64,000 bases of DNA from Holophagae bacterium (GCA_030429565.1 JAUIFE010000007.1:124001-188000), one strand, 5' to 3'; positions 35,130-44,967 are shown, counted from the first letter of the stretch. Numbers and translations are program-made. The notes: generated by a model from the letters alone, not told the origin.

Positions 35130-35148
35130 ATTGCAGGGCACGTGCCAA
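35130..35148 (-). promoter_or_regulatory. Sigma-54 type promoter of hcp copy 5
   Basis: Minus-strand TTGGCACGTGCCCTGCAAT; the 4-base spacer differs from copies 1-4 while the -24 and -12 parts are kept. Confidence 0.85.
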
Positions 35149-35222
35149 CTTTTGGATGTGACCAAAACCCGGCCTTTCTTCCTGTTTTTTGACCCTTCGG
35201 TACCCATTTTGTTTGTCCTCCG

Positions 35223-35235
35223 AAACAGAGTGTTC
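35223..35235. promoter_or_regulatory. Upstream palindrome (site 1) of hcp copy 5
   Basis: AAACAGAGTGTTC, 75 bases beyond the promoter element. A related TTTGG-AAT-CCAAA palindrome occurs about 65 bases further, where site 2 would be expected. Confidence 0.58.
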
Positions 35236-35680
35236 CGTGTTTGAACGGTGTTGAACCACGTGCCGTTTGACATGCGAACAAACGCTATTTGGAATCCAAA
35301 CAAATCGAGCCGTCGCTTCGGCCTGAGGTTGCCCCGTATATATCAACGGCAGTTTGCTGATTGGCGCCTGTCGACAGCTTTTTCGGCCTTTTTCTCGAGT
35401 GCTCTCGCTTTGTCGGAACAATACTTGCTCTTGTTTGTCTTGTTGCTTTTCTTTTTTATCTCGGATCTTTTTGCTGTTGGGTTTGTATGTTCAGCAGGGC
35501 TGTTTCTGCTGCACCGCGCCGCCGCTTCGTGCCGTTTGGTCGGTCGTCATCATTGATTCGTTTCGTCGGGGTTCGACATTTGTGGTTCCCGCCGTTGTGT
35601 GCCCTTCACTTTGGTTTCTTACTTGAAACCACTTGCGGGATGCGGTTGTTTGCCGCGTTCTTTCTTCCAAGGACCCGATT

Positions 35681-38600
35681 ATGAAACCGCCGTTTGGCTC
35701 GCCTTTACCGCTTTCGCCCACTCAGTTTTTTCGCCACCGCCCGGACTTCTACCAACACGAGGTACCTGACCTGTACCCGCTTTTTAGTCACGAAGCCCCC
35801 CGTGTTGCCGCGGCGGCTCAGTGGTTGGCGAGCATGGCGCAAAACCCTTCGGATTTAATTGTGCCGCCTGCTGTGATTGGCGACTCGGAGTTTACCGATA
35901 GTTGGATTGGGCGTCAGCGGCACCTAGAGCGTCAACGCATGGAGTTATTGCTGTGCGAGAGTCCCGGTCACATTTTGCAGTACAGCGAACAATTGCACAC
36001 AGCCTTGAGCACCAACCACTTGTTGTTGACTGATTACGCGCGCTCAACCCAGCCCGATAAATTGTTCAATTGCGTCATCGTCAGTGCCGAGTTTTATTAT
36101 TCGCGCTTGGGACGCGAACCGAACCAATGGTTTGCCGGTACCTTTGAATGGTGGCAATTGCACGAAATGTTGCGTGCCTTCCACATCGAGATCCCGCCGG
36201 AGCACGAAAATACCGTGCCCCGCACAGGTTTGTTGTGGGGCGAAGACTATTGGCAGGTGATTGCCAACCTCGTTCACGGTCGTGTCTTTTTTGCCTTTGA
36301 CGGCTTCGACGAAGCCGGTTCCGACAGCGGGAGCAGCGGTGGCGCCGGGGGTGGCGGCGGCGCAAACAGCGGGCCCGGCAGCGGTGGCGACCAGGGATAT
36401 CTCGGAGGGCCGCCCGCCCCCGCACCGACACCCGCCCCCGCCGGGCCGAGCATCGGCCCCGACGGGGCGATTGTGGGTGAGACCAACCCCAATGTCTCAC
36501 CGGAAACCGAGGAAGAATCGAGTTGGTGGTCGAGCCTCACCAGCGCGGTGAGTAACCTGTCTTTATCCGACATCGTACATACGACCCTAGATATAGTGGG
36601 CTTAGTGCCAGGATTAGGCGAGGTTGCCGACGGGATAAATGCGCTGATTTATCTCGCCGAAGGCAATTACGCCGATGCCGCCTTGTCGGCCGCCGCCATG
36701 ATTCCCGGCGCCGGCGCGGCTGCAACCGCCGCCAAGTACGCCAAAAAAACGGGTTTGGGCAAAGCCATGCTCAAAGGTGGCAAAAAGCTGGTTAGCAAAG
36801 TCGACAACGTTGCCGCCAAGGTGAAAAACGGGTTGCCCAGCCCCAAGATCAAAGAGACCTGTACCGGCGGTTGCCCGATCAGCTTGGTCACCGGCGAAGA
36901 ATTACTCCAATTTACCGATTTCGAGTTGCCTGGCCGTTTGCCCTTTCGCTTTGAACGCACTTATCGCAGTGGTCACGACGATGACTACGGGCTTGGGGTT
37001 GGTTGGACCTTCAGTGGTTGCGAGCATTTAATTAATGAGGACGAAACCCTCATTTACGTCACCGACGAAGCGCGTCGCATTAACTTCCCGCAAGCCGCCG
37101 TCGGTGAGACGGTCGGTCAGGCCGCCGAGCAGCTATTTTTAACCCGAACCAGTGACGGGCAAATCGACCTCGAGGACGGCAGCGGTCTCACCCGTAGTTT
37201 TACTTTTCAGAGTGGGCGTTGGTTGCTGCGTCACCTGCGCCGCGCCGACGGCGCCGTGCTGACTTTCAGCCATCAAAACGGGAACCTGCAGCGCATTGAA
37301 ACGAGCTGCGGTCGTGCTTTGGTGCTGCACTGGTCGGCCAAACGCCTCATTGAACGTCTGACCTTTGAAGAGGGGGGTCGTCAAGGGCAAAGCCATGTGG
37401 TTGCTCGCTATACTTACGATGAACAGCGTGACCTCGTTGCCAACCACGACGCCCTGGATTTGGGCGAGCGTTATCGGTACCGCAACCATGTGCTCGTCCA
37501 GCGTACCTTGCGCACCGGTTTCAATTACTACTTTGAATGGGACCGATACGACACCAACGCCCGTTGCCTGCACAACTGGGGTGACGACGGCAATTACGAC
37601 GTGCGTTTCGCTTGGTTCCCGGAACAACAGCGCAGCGAAATCACCGACAGTCGCGGTTTTACCACCCGCTACCACTACAACGAGTTCGGGCAAATCATCG
37701 CCGAAGTGGATCCCAGTGGCCGCGAAACCACCTTCGCGCGCAATCGTCGCGGTGAAGTCACCCAAATGACCCGTGCCAACGGCGCCGTCGAAGCCTATGC
37801 CTACGACGGTTTTGGTCGGATGATTAGCCACACCCAGTGTAACGGTGGCGAGACGCGCTATGGTTACAACGAACGCGGCGACCAGACCCATGTGACCGAT
37901 GTCCAGGGTCGCTTGTGGCGTCGTCTTTACAATGAACAGCGTCAAGTGGTTGAAACCATTGACCCCAATGGCTCGCGTTCCTATGTGCATTACAACGAGC
38001 AGGGATTGCCAAAGCAGATCCAACAGGCCGACGGCGCGATCATTCAGCTCAGTTGGAACCAACGCGGTGAATTGGTGGAAGAGCGTTATCCCGACGGCCG
38101 AACTGTGTCCTACGCCTACGATGCCTTCGGTCGTGTGGTCCGCACGCAACACGGCAAAGCCGTTACCCAATTCCGTTACGACGGCATCGGTCGCGTCGTG
38201 CGCATCACCCAACCCGACAATACCCGTCTCAAAATCGGTTATAACGCCAACAACCAAATTAGCAGCATCCTCGACCAAAACAACGCGTTGACCCGCTACC
38301 TGTATGAAGACGGTTTGGATCAGGTCACCCAACGCATCAATCCCGACGGCACCGTGGTGCAGTATCGCTACGATACCGAACGTAACCTAGCCGCTTTGGT
38401 TAATGAAAACGGCGAAACCCATCAGTTTTTCTACGACGGCAACGAGCGCCTGATCAAAGAAATTGGCTTCGACGGTCGCACCCAAACCTACGATTACGAC
38501 CCCAACGGCAACATGATTCGCCACCAAGACGGCGATGTGGTGACCCACTTCGAGCGCGATTTGAGCGGACGCCTGCTGCGTCGCCAAAGTGTGGACAGCG

Positions 38601-40261
38601 TAAGCGGCCGGCAAGACGTGGCGACGTTCGCCTACGATGTCGCCGGCAAACTCACGCGCGCCGATAACGACTTCCGCAAGCTGCGCTTTTTCTACGACAC
38701 CTTGGGGCGTTTGGTGGAAGAGTGGCAAGACGACCATGTGGTCACGTGTACTTACGACGCCGTCGGCAATGCCACTGGTTACACCATGCCGACCGGTCAC
38801 CAGGTCCGCTTCGACAATACAGCCACGGGTAACCGCCTTGCCACCTGGCTGGACGGCCGCCTTTTGGCACGACGCGAAATGGACGAGGACGGCCGCGAAC
38901 GTTTTCGGGCTTGGGGCAACCACCTTGAGGAGCATCGCAGCTACGATCCCGTCGGCCGCCTGCGCGACATGCGACTCAGCAATCGTCAGAGCCGTGCCGA
39001 TATTGCCGCACGAACCTATCACCACGATGCCGGTGGCGCGATCACCCATATTCAGGACCTTTTGCGCGGTGTCAGTGCTTTTGGTTACGACGCCTGTCGT
39101 CGTTTGGCTGTCAGCCAAGGTGTCGTTTCCGAACAATTTACCTATGATCCCGCCGGGAATCCGGTTCCCGCCGGCGCTGAAGCCGTTGTCGGCAACCGCC
39201 TCGCCCAGTTGGGTGAGCGCCGTTTCACTTACGACGCACGCGGCAACCAAACCGCTGTCGCCGGCCCGGGTGCGCACGACAGCCTCCAGTTCGAATACAG
39301 TCCAGGTAACCAGTTGCGTCGTGCCACGCGCGACGGGCTGGCCACCGAATACGAATACGACGCCTTGGGCCGACGCGTGCGCAAACGCAAGGGCGGCGTG
39401 GTCACTGAATTCCTGTGGCTGCGCGACACCGTCATTACCGAGTGGCGTGAGGAGCACGGCCGGCCGGCGCCACCCGTGCTTTACGTGTACGAAGAAGACG
39501 GTCTGACCCCGCTGGCGATGGTGGTCGAGGATAAACGTTATTTCTACCACAACGATCATTTGGGCACGCCGCAGGAATTGACCGACGAAAACGGCACCTG
39601 CGTTTGGGCCGCCCGGTACCGCGCCTTTGGTCGCATTCAGGAGATGTTGGTCGATGAAATCCATCAGCCATTGCGTTTCCTTGGTCAATACCACGACGAC
39701 GAAACCGGCTTGCACTACAACCGTCACCGTTACTACGATCCGGATCAGGGTCGTTTCATCCATCAAGATCCCATTGGTTTGCTCGGCGGACTCAATGCCT
39801 ACAACTACGCGCCGAACCCGGTTAACTGGTGTGATCCGCTGGGTTTGATGTGTAAAGAGGCCGACGGTGATTTCGTCTACCGCTTGCTGCGTCCCGATGA
39901 AGACATCGCCAAAGGCATCGTGGCCAAGCGCCCGGGTTTCGCCTACCCGCAAGGCGTCAATACACACGTATTACACGGCTCGCGCGATTGGTTTAAAGGC
40001 GACAAGTGGATTTCCACCGCGCGCGATCCGAAAGCGCTGCAAGAGTGGGCGCAGCCAGGACAGACCTTGGTGCGCATTGATTTGAACAAAACCAAGGATT
40101 CGGTCGCCGACGTGATTGACCTCAGTGTTGAGGCCAATCGCAACAAATACCTAAAAGGTCGCTCGATCGGTTACGCGAAAGCATCGACCGAGGTGCTGGT
40201 CGAGGGTAAGATTGATCCCAAGGCCATCGAGGTGGTCACCTTCTCACAACTGGGGCTTTAA
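35681..40261 (+). CDS. Rhs-family polymorphic toxin with a probable ADP-ribosyltransferase-like tip
   Basis: 1526 residues. Residues 1-205 are an unrecognised N-terminal domain rich in Trp, Tyr and His. Then come Gly/Ser and Pro linkers (about 209-280) and a hydrophobic segment (about 292-350: LDIVGLVPGLGEVADGINAL, then AALSAAAMIPGAGAA) common in polymorphic toxins. A long YD-repeat shell begins near GGCPISLVTGEELL, and the core ends at the PNPVNWCDPLGL motif (DPLGL at 1385-1389), where Rhs toxins are cut. The 137-residue tip has YRLLRPDE, KWISTARD and ASTEVLVEG, resembling the Arg, Ser-Thr and Glu positions of ADP-ribosyltransferase-like domains (DUF7587-like). No PAAR domain is visible. The start at 35681 has AAGGA upstream. 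The adjacent hcp array suggests T6SS delivery. Confidence 0.88.
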   Translation: MKPPFGSPLPLSPTQFFRHRPDFYQHEVPDLYPLFSHEAPRVAAAAQWLASMAQNPSDLIVPPAVIGDSEFTDSWIGRQRHLERQRMELLLCESPGHILQYSEQLHTALSTNHLLLTDYARSTQPDKLFNCVIVSAEFYYSRLGREPNQWFAGTFEWWQLHEMLRAFHIEIPPEHENTVPRTGLLWGEDYWQVIANLVHGRVFFAFDGFDEAGSDSGSSGGAGGGGGANSGPGSGGDQGYLGGPPAPAPTPAPAGPSIGPDGAIVGETNPNVSPETEEESSWWSSLTSAVSNLSLSDIVHTTLDIVGLVPGLGEVADGINALIYLAEGNYADAALSAAAMIPGAGAAATAAKYAKKTGLGKAMLKGGKKLVSKVDNVAAKVKNGLPSPKIKETCTGGCPISLVTGEELLQFTDFELPGRLPFRFERTYRSGHDDDYGLGVGWTFSGCEHLINEDETLIYVTDEARRINFPQAAVGETVGQAAEQLFLTRTSDGQIDLEDGSGLTRSFTFQSGRWLLRHLRRADGAVLTFSHQNGNLQRIETSCGRALVLHWSAKRLIERLTFEEGGRQGQSHVVARYTYDEQRDLVANHDALDLGERYRYRNHVLVQRTLRTGFNYYFEWDRYDTNARCLHNWGDDGNYDVRFAWFPEQQRSEITDSRGFTTRYHYNEFGQIIAEVDPSGRETTFARNRRGEVTQMTRANGAVEAYAYDGFGRMISHTQCNGGETRYGYNERGDQTHVTDVQGRLWRRLYNEQRQVVETIDPNGSRSYVHYNEQGLPKQIQQADGAIIQLSWNQRGELVEERYPDGRTVSYAYDAFGRVVRTQHGKAVTQFRYDGIGRVVRITQPDNTRLKIGYNANNQISSILDQNNALTRYLYEDGLDQVTQRINPDGTVVQYRYDTERNLAALVNENGETHQFFYDGNERLIKEIGFDGRTQTYDYDPNGNMIRHQDGDVVTHFERDLSGRLLRRQSVDSVSGRQDVATFAYDVAGKLTRADNDFRKLRFFYDTLGRLVEEWQDDHVVTCTYDAVGNATGYTMPTGHQVRFDNTATGNRLATWLDGRLLARREMDEDGRERFRAWGNHLEEHRSYDPVGRLRDMRLSNRQSRADIAARTYHHDAGGAITHIQDLLRGVSAFGYDACRRLAVSQGVVSEQFTYDPAGNPVPAGAEAVVGNRLAQLGERRFTYDARGNQTAVAGPGAHDSLQFEYSPGNQLRRATRDGLATEYEYDALGRRVRKRKGGVVTEFLWLRDTVITEWREEHGRPAPPVLYVYEEDGLTPLAMVVEDKRYFYHNDHLGTPQELTDENGTCVWAARYRAFGRIQEMLVDEIHQPLRFLGQYHDDETGLHYNRHRYYDPDQGRFIHQDPIGLLGGLNAYNYAPNPVNWCDPLGLMCKEADGDFVYRLLRPDEDIAKGIVAKRPGFAYPQGVNTHVLHGSRDWFKGDKWISTARDPKALQEWAQPGQTLVRIDLNKTKDSVADVIDLSVEANRNKYLKGRSIGYAKASTEVLVEGKIDPKAIEVVTFSQLGL

Positions 40262-40262
40262 C

Positions 40263-40574
40263 ATGGACCAAGCAGCCATCGACCTGATCCTCAAAGAAAG
40301 CGAAGCCGACGACGGCATTTTGATTCGCATGCGGATGGCCGACCCTCCGCCGGCCGCCCGCTTCAACGACCTCTACGCGGCGCTGGAAACCTTGGCCGAA
40401 ACCAGCGCAGAACAAACCGTGCTCGACAAAAACCTCGCCGCCGCGTTGCACGCCTTGTCCTTCCATTTGGAAGGTCACGCGCGCTTGCTGCAGGCAAACA
40501 ACAAATTACCCGAGGCTCTCGAAGACATGCTGCCGATGATCTACGCCTGTGTCGACGAAATCTTCGGCGTTTGA
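40263..40574 (+). CDS. Probable immunity protein to the Rhs toxin
   Basis: 103 residues, starting one base after the Rhs stop codon. The protein is small, acidic and helical (QAAIDLILKESEADDGI, DLYAALETLAETSAEQ, LAAALHALSFHLEGHA, LEDMLPMIYACVDEIFGV), as is common for cognate immunity proteins. It has no signal peptide, so it would act in the cytoplasm. The family is not recognised; the role rests on position and size. The ATG at 40263 is chosen over a longer frame that overlaps the Rhs gene. Confidence 0.7.
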   Translation: MDQAAIDLILKESEADDGILIRMRMADPPPAARFNDLYAALETLAETSAEQTVLDKNLAAALHALSFHLEGHARLLQANNKLPEALEDMLPMIYACVDEIFGV

Positions 40575-40861
40575 TGCTGCGATTCCCGGAACGGGCCTTG
40601 GGTGAGTTGATCTCAAAAAATCTTGGCCACCTTGCAAAAGCAACCGGTCTTTGTTTGGAAAGTAAATGGGTCGAAAGCGGCGTCAAAGCAATCCTGTTAC
40701 CTGAGCTGAGCGAAACGTGTTGGGAAAAGCCACCGGGGTCGCGCACGACGCGTACCGGTAAGTACGGTGAGCATTTTTACGAGACGTTACAGCCCTCAGG
40801 TTGTGCGATTTCGCCGCCACGAATCGCTCAATTCAGGTCTAAAGCCTTGGCTGTCAGGTGA
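40574..40861 (+). CDS. Doubtful small ORF overlapping the immunity gene stop
   Basis: 95 codons. Its ATG overlaps the upstream TGA as TGATG, the layout used for translational coupling. The product (MLRFPERALGELISKNLGHLA...) has no recognised family, and its last 34 bases overlap the convergent kinase gene's 3' end. It may be a second small partner or a chance frame. Confidence 0.25.
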   Translation: MLRFPERALGELISKNLGHLAKATGLCLESKWVESGVKAILLPELSETCWEKPPGSRTTRTGKYGEHFYETLQPSGCAISPPRIAQFRSKALAVR

Positions 40862-43800
40862 GGATCGTATTTGAGCCTAATAAAATCTTTTTCATCCTTT
40901 GTAAAACCGTGGGTTCGGTCAAACAAGTTCGCAATGACGGCATCAGATCCGGCGAATTGACCGTCCTCAGTGAAGGCCAGCCAGTCACGGATAAACATTG
41001 GCCTGAAAGTGAGTGATTTTTGTCCAGTTCGGATGTCGAAAAATATAATTTCTTTGTTGTTTTTAGTGACGGTGACGTATCTGTTGTTAGTGAAAATGCC
41101 TGTAGAGAAAGAGCCTTCTTTGGAGAATATTTTGGTTTGTGAATCAACATGATACATGTCGCAAGCTACGGTCGATGTGACAAAGAGGAAGTTGCCGTCC
41201 TTTGAGAAGTTGGCCTTTGTTAGAGGGTGGTTAAACCCGTTGTGTTCGAATAGAACCTCTTGCTGGAAATTGTCCATTCTGTACACGGATAATTGACCGT
41301 CGTAGGTTACGATGGCCAAAAGGGGATGATTTTCGGCAGATGTAAAGGTACTAACAATTCCTTTTGTTGGTAACAAGTGCTCGAGTTTTCCTGAATCTAG
41401 GTTGAAAAACTGGATAGATTGATCTTTCTCTGTTAAGAGTAGTCGCTGGTTTGGCAGGTTCAGAATCCGGTATGGTGAGAAAGCACTTGTTGGGGTTTCA
41501 AAAAGGTAACTTCTTGAATTGATATCATAAACGCAAATTATAGACTTGAATTCATTTGTTCGCTGTTCTGACGCAAACAGGCTTGCTGAAAGCTGGATTG
41601 TACTGAGGTCAAATTGATGCCCCGGCTTGGGTTTGATGACAATTTTTATGGCTTTTGTATATGTGTCTCGTAAAAGGATATCCGTGCCTTTTGCCTCGAG
41701 GAAGTTTTTTTGTTGTGTGTCTGTATATCCTAAGAAATCCATAGAGTCATACTGGTTAATGCCGTGGTCAGAAGTGAGATTGAAGTTTTGAATAAGCCGG
41801 CCGCCGTTTCTCCATACCACAAATTCTTGACCCTGAGAGCTACGTTCAATCAATTGGACTCTGTGGGTATATCGATTGATGATCTGTATGACATTTCCAG
41901 GGTCGCAATCGAATATGACAGAGTTGCCGTGGTAGTCACTCCACGCGATTTCCGTACCACAGCCGGATGCAGATGTATGTGGGCGTCCGGTGAACTTGAT
42001 GGTTGAGATAGAGCCTAAATTTTCTCCTGTTATGAAGTTCCATTTGGTTATAGATTGTTGGTTTGAGAGGATGAAGAACTCATTACTGTTCGGGTTGAAA
42101 TGAATCAGTCTTGGATTTCCTCTTGGGAGTGTGATTGTGGCAAGGGGTTTCCTTTTCTTGAGATCATAGGTGTAAACAATATTTTTTAAAGTGATTCTTG
42201 AAATGTAGTTGCCATCTTGAGAGAAGAAAAGTTTGTGAAGGGGCCTCTTGTCATTTATATCGAAGCTGGCTAGTTTTTTTTCTTTGATATAGTTGAATGT
42301 GGTTAGTGCTCTGACGGGCAAGCCTGATTTTGTTCTTCTGTGGGAGGAGAAAGCGATGATGCCTCTTTCTTGGTTGAAGGCGATGGCGTATGGCATTATT
42401 GGTATTTGTTTGATGGTTTTGATTTTTCTTCTAGAAAGGTGGTAGACTATGAGTGTGTTCGAGTCTGGTATGATTAATAACTGTCTTTTGTTGTCAATGA
42501 AGGCGGTCCTTTTGGCACCCGAAACTTGAAGACCGTTTAGTTCTTTTGAAATGTTGCGTAGTTTTGCGTTTTCTTTAAGTGAGCCGAAATAGATGATTCC
42601 ATGGTTGTCAGTATAGGTAAATTTATCGCTTTCTTTTGAAAAGTGGATGCTCCGGGGCGGCGTGGGGAGTTCGAGCGTATAATCAAGACTTCCATCGGAA
42701 ACTTTCCACAATCCTAGTTTTCTGCTGTCTATCAGCTTGATGATTCGTGAAGCATCACTTGAAAAGGCGAGTATGTTTGACTTTGGGATCTCTTGTTCAA
42801 AAGAAATGTCCGCAAAGAGGTTTTCTAGAGATTCTTCCTTGCGAGCGTAATCTGTGTCGATTTGTTGAGGAGAGCGGTTTTTGATAAAAAATAATGATAT
42901 GATTGCTACTAAAATGAGTGCGGCGGCGAATAAATAGATCCCGGTTTTGCTTTTTTCTTTTTTTGAAGGTAAAAGATTGACCAGCCGAAGGGTTTTGTCT
43001 AATTCAAACTTGAGCTTTGGTAAATCAATCTTGCGTTCTTCTTTATTAAATGAAATGGCTGCAAGGATTGCTTTCTGTAGGTTTGCCGGTTCTTTCATGG
43101 TTTGAGTATACTTTGTTGGGTCTCTTAAAACATCGAGTGATAGATTTTTATTGGAAAGGCAAAACACTGCCGACATTCCCAAGCTGTACAAATCGGAGGA
43201 AGGCGTTGCATTTTTTGCATTTTCCATCGTTTCGGGTGCTGAGAAGATAAAAGAACCCAGTGCGCCGGTGCGTGTTCCGCCGGTTTCGTCATGCACATGC
43301 ACTAAATCAAAATCGGTTAACTTCGCATGGTTGTTCGCGTCTAGCAGGATATTTCCCGGTTTGACATCGCGGTGGATGACGCCTTCCGAGTGGGCATAAA
43401 TGAGGGCCTCTGTGATTTGAGATAAAATTGTCAGGCGTTCGTGGCGCGACAGCCTGTTTTCCTGAACGGCTTCCTGCAAATCGCCACCACTGCAATACTC
43501 CATCACGAAATAGAAAACACCGTCGTGAAAACCTTCTTTAAGGACGACTTTAACAATATGAGAATGCTTGAGTTGCATCATCTTGCGAGCGCCGCGAAAA
43601 AAACGCTCGCGTCTGGTTAAATCCGCCGAGAATTGATGGTGAAGAATTTTAATGGCGACCAATTCTTCGCGATGGAGATCAATCCCCTTCCATACGGACC
43701 CAAAGCCACCACTTTTAATAAAGGAAACAAGCTCAAAGCGACCGTCAAAAATGTCGCCTTTTTGAAAGGCTTTTCCCGAGCGGAGTCTTCTTTTGACCTT

Positions 43801-44967
43801 ATTAGACAAGTTGGTGATTTGATCGGAGAGACGTTCGGTGCTTTGTCCTTCGACAATCATTTGCTTTTTTAAGAGTTTCGATATTTTTATTTCTTTTTTG
43901 AGCTGTACCAGTTCGGTGTCGGCATCCATGCGGTTGAGCATGGCTAGTTCGTTTTCTTTTTCCAAGACCCGCACGTTGGAGAGGACCTCTTGGCTGCGAA
44001 CAACACGAAGTTCCTCATTGAGTTCGACGAGTACGTCTTTGACCGTTTGGTATCGTCTTTCTCGATTTGAGACCACCATTTTTGCAAGGATTCTTTTCAG
44101 ATTGTCTGAGACTTTGATGCCCTCTGTTTCCCATGCATAACGCTCTAACTTGTGAATTACCTGGCTTAAATCGTTGCGTTGCTGTTCGTTGAGGCCGCCG
44201 TTTAGGATTTCGACAAAAAGGACGCCAAGCGAGTAAATGTCCGACATTTCGTTGAGGTCGCTGTTGGGATCTTTTTGTTCCGGCGAGGCATAAGCCGGCG
44301 TGAACGGTCGCTGCATATCCGTGTTAAACGTATCGCCGCGTTTGTTGAGAAATTTGGCGATGCCAAAGTCTAAAACACGGATGCCGCCTAGCTTTAGGGC
44401 GAGGATGTTCGAAGGTTTAATGTCGCGGTGAATCACGCCTTCGTTGTGGATATATGCAATCGCCTCACAAATATCGACAAACAGCACGAGGACCTTGGCG
44501 ATGGACGTGACTTCCTTTTGGCAGAACCCTGTGACCGGCATGCCGTCGATGTGTTCCATGACGAAATACGGATCATTGCTTCTTGTGACACCGACATCGA
44601 TGATTTTGCAGATGGACGGGTGGTTTAGCTTTGATAGCAGCTTTACTTCTCGTTGAAAGCGCAAGGGCTCGCTCAGGTTCAACGAGATCTTCAGTGCTTC
44701 CTGGCTGGTGAAGTTGTGTTTTCTTCGTTCCGTCAGATACACGATGCCCATGCCGCCGCGTCCCAGCTCTTTGATTACCACGCGATCATCTATTTTTTCG
44801 CCAGGCTGATAGGGGAGTTGATTTTGATCAAGTGGGTCGTCATCCCAACCGCTGTCATTGAGGAAATCCTGCTGATAGCGAGGGTTTGTTTCGCGTTTAT
44901 CTGTGGCGGTGTTTTTTTTGCCAGAACCAACAGCGTTGTTTTGGTTGATGTTGTTGTTTGATGTCAT
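40828..44967 (-). CDS. Dual Ser/Thr kinase receptor with beta-propeller sensor, paralogue A
   Basis: 1379 residues. Kinase domain 1 (about 62-325) has the glycine loop GRGGMG (69-74), Lys93, HRDIKPSN (180-187), DFG (200-202) and SPE (228-230), so it looks active. A coiled coil (about 325-398) links to kinase domain 2 (about 408-660), with SGGFGS (419-424), Lys440, HRD (532-534) and APE (577-579), but DFD instead of DFG at 552-554. One membrane helix lies at about 676-695. The remaining ~680 residues form WD40/quinoprotein-like beta-propeller repeats, predicted periplasmic, as the sensor. It is on the minus strand, 81 bases after the ECF sigma gene, and is a close paralogue of the gene at 45.9-50.1 kb. 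Confidence 0.9.
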   Translation of the reverse strand: MTSNNNINQNNAVGSGKKNTATDKRETNPRYQQDFLNDSGWDDDPLDQNQLPYQPGEKIDDRVVIKELGRGGMGIVYLTERRKHNFTSQEALKISLNLSEPLRFQREVKLLSKLNHPSICKIIDVGVTRSNDPYFVMEHIDGMPVTGFCQKEVTSIAKVLVLFVDICEAIAYIHNEGVIHRDIKPSNILALKLGGIRVLDFGIAKFLNKRGDTFNTDMQRPFTPAYASPEQKDPNSDLNEMSDIYSLGVLFVEILNGGLNEQQRNDLSQVIHKLERYAWETEGIKVSDNLKRILAKMVVSNRERRYQTVKDVLVELNEELRVVRSQEVLSNVRVLEKENELAMLNRMDADTELVQLKKEIKISKLLKKQMIVEGQSTERLSDQITNLSNKVKRRLRSGKAFQKGDIFDGRFELVSFIKSGGFGSVWKGIDLHREELVAIKILHHQFSADLTRRERFFRGARKMMQLKHSHIVKVVLKEGFHDGVFYFVMEYCSGGDLQEAVQENRLSRHERLTILSQITEALIYAHSEGVIHRDVKPGNILLDANNHAKLTDFDLVHVHDETGGTRTGALGSFIFSAPETMENAKNATPSSDLYSLGMSAVFCLSNKNLSLDVLRDPTKYTQTMKEPANLQKAILAAISFNKEERKIDLPKLKFELDKTLRLVNLLPSKKEKSKTGIYLFAAALILVAIISLFFIKNRSPQQIDTDYARKEESLENLFADISFEQEIPKSNILAFSSDASRIIKLIDSRKLGLWKVSDGSLDYTLELPTPPRSIHFSKESDKFTYTDNHGIIYFGSLKENAKLRNISKELNGLQVSGAKRTAFIDNKRQLLIIPDSNTLIVYHLSRRKIKTIKQIPIMPYAIAFNQERGIIAFSSHRRTKSGLPVRALTTFNYIKEKKLASFDINDKRPLHKLFFSQDGNYISRITLKNIVYTYDLKKRKPLATITLPRGNPRLIHFNPNSNEFFILSNQQSITKWNFITGENLGSISTIKFTGRPHTSASGCGTEIAWSDYHGNSVIFDCDPGNVIQIINRYTHRVQLIERSSQGQEFVVWRNGGRLIQNFNLTSDHGINQYDSMDFLGYTDTQQKNFLEAKGTDILLRDTYTKAIKIVIKPKPGHQFDLSTIQLSASLFASEQRTNEFKSIICVYDINSRSYLFETPTSAFSPYRILNLPNQRLLLTEKDQSIQFFNLDSGKLEHLLPTKGIVSTFTSAENHPLLAIVTYDGQLSVYRMDNFQQEVLFEHNGFNHPLTKANFSKDGNFLFVTSTVACDMYHVDSQTKIFSKEGSFSTGIFTNNRYVTVTKNNKEIIFFDIRTGQKSLTFRPMFIRDWLAFTEDGQFAGSDAVIANLFDRTHGFTKDEKDFIRLKYDPHLTAKALDLN

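Larger units (their letters stand above)
30751..35235. repeat. Tandem array of five hcp units, period 935-936 bp
   Basis: Gene ends at 30878, 31814, 32749, 33685 and 34620 give spacings of 936, 935, 936 and 935 bases. Each unit holds terminator, short 3' leader, Hcp gene, untranslated leader, sigma-54-type promoter and upstream palindromes. Units 1-4 are nearly identical in DNA including their spacers; unit 5 has a diverged upstream region. Confidence 0.95.
35091..35680. other. Divergent region between hcp copy 5 and the Rhs gene
   Basis: The first half holds the hcp 5 promoter and palindromes. The second half is T-rich and shows a perfect small palindrome, GGTTTC-TTACTT-GAAACC (35613-35630), about 50 bases before the Rhs start. 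No sigma-54 element was found on the Rhs side, so Rhs may be controlled differently. AAGGA at 35669-35673 is the Rhs ribosome binding site. Confidence 0.6.

Noticed and set aside
30751..35235. Regularly spaced repeats considered as a CRISPR-like or satellite array
   Set aside because: The period of 935 bp and the coding content show tandem gene duplication, not short repeats with unique spacers.
35633..35680. TTG start adding 16 residues to the Rhs protein
   Set aside because: The ATG at 35681 has AAGGA at good spacing; the TTG has none.
35340..35680. Search for a sigma-54 element on the Rhs side of the divergent region
   Set aside because: Several GG-containing stretches were examined, but none has GC exactly ten bases later.
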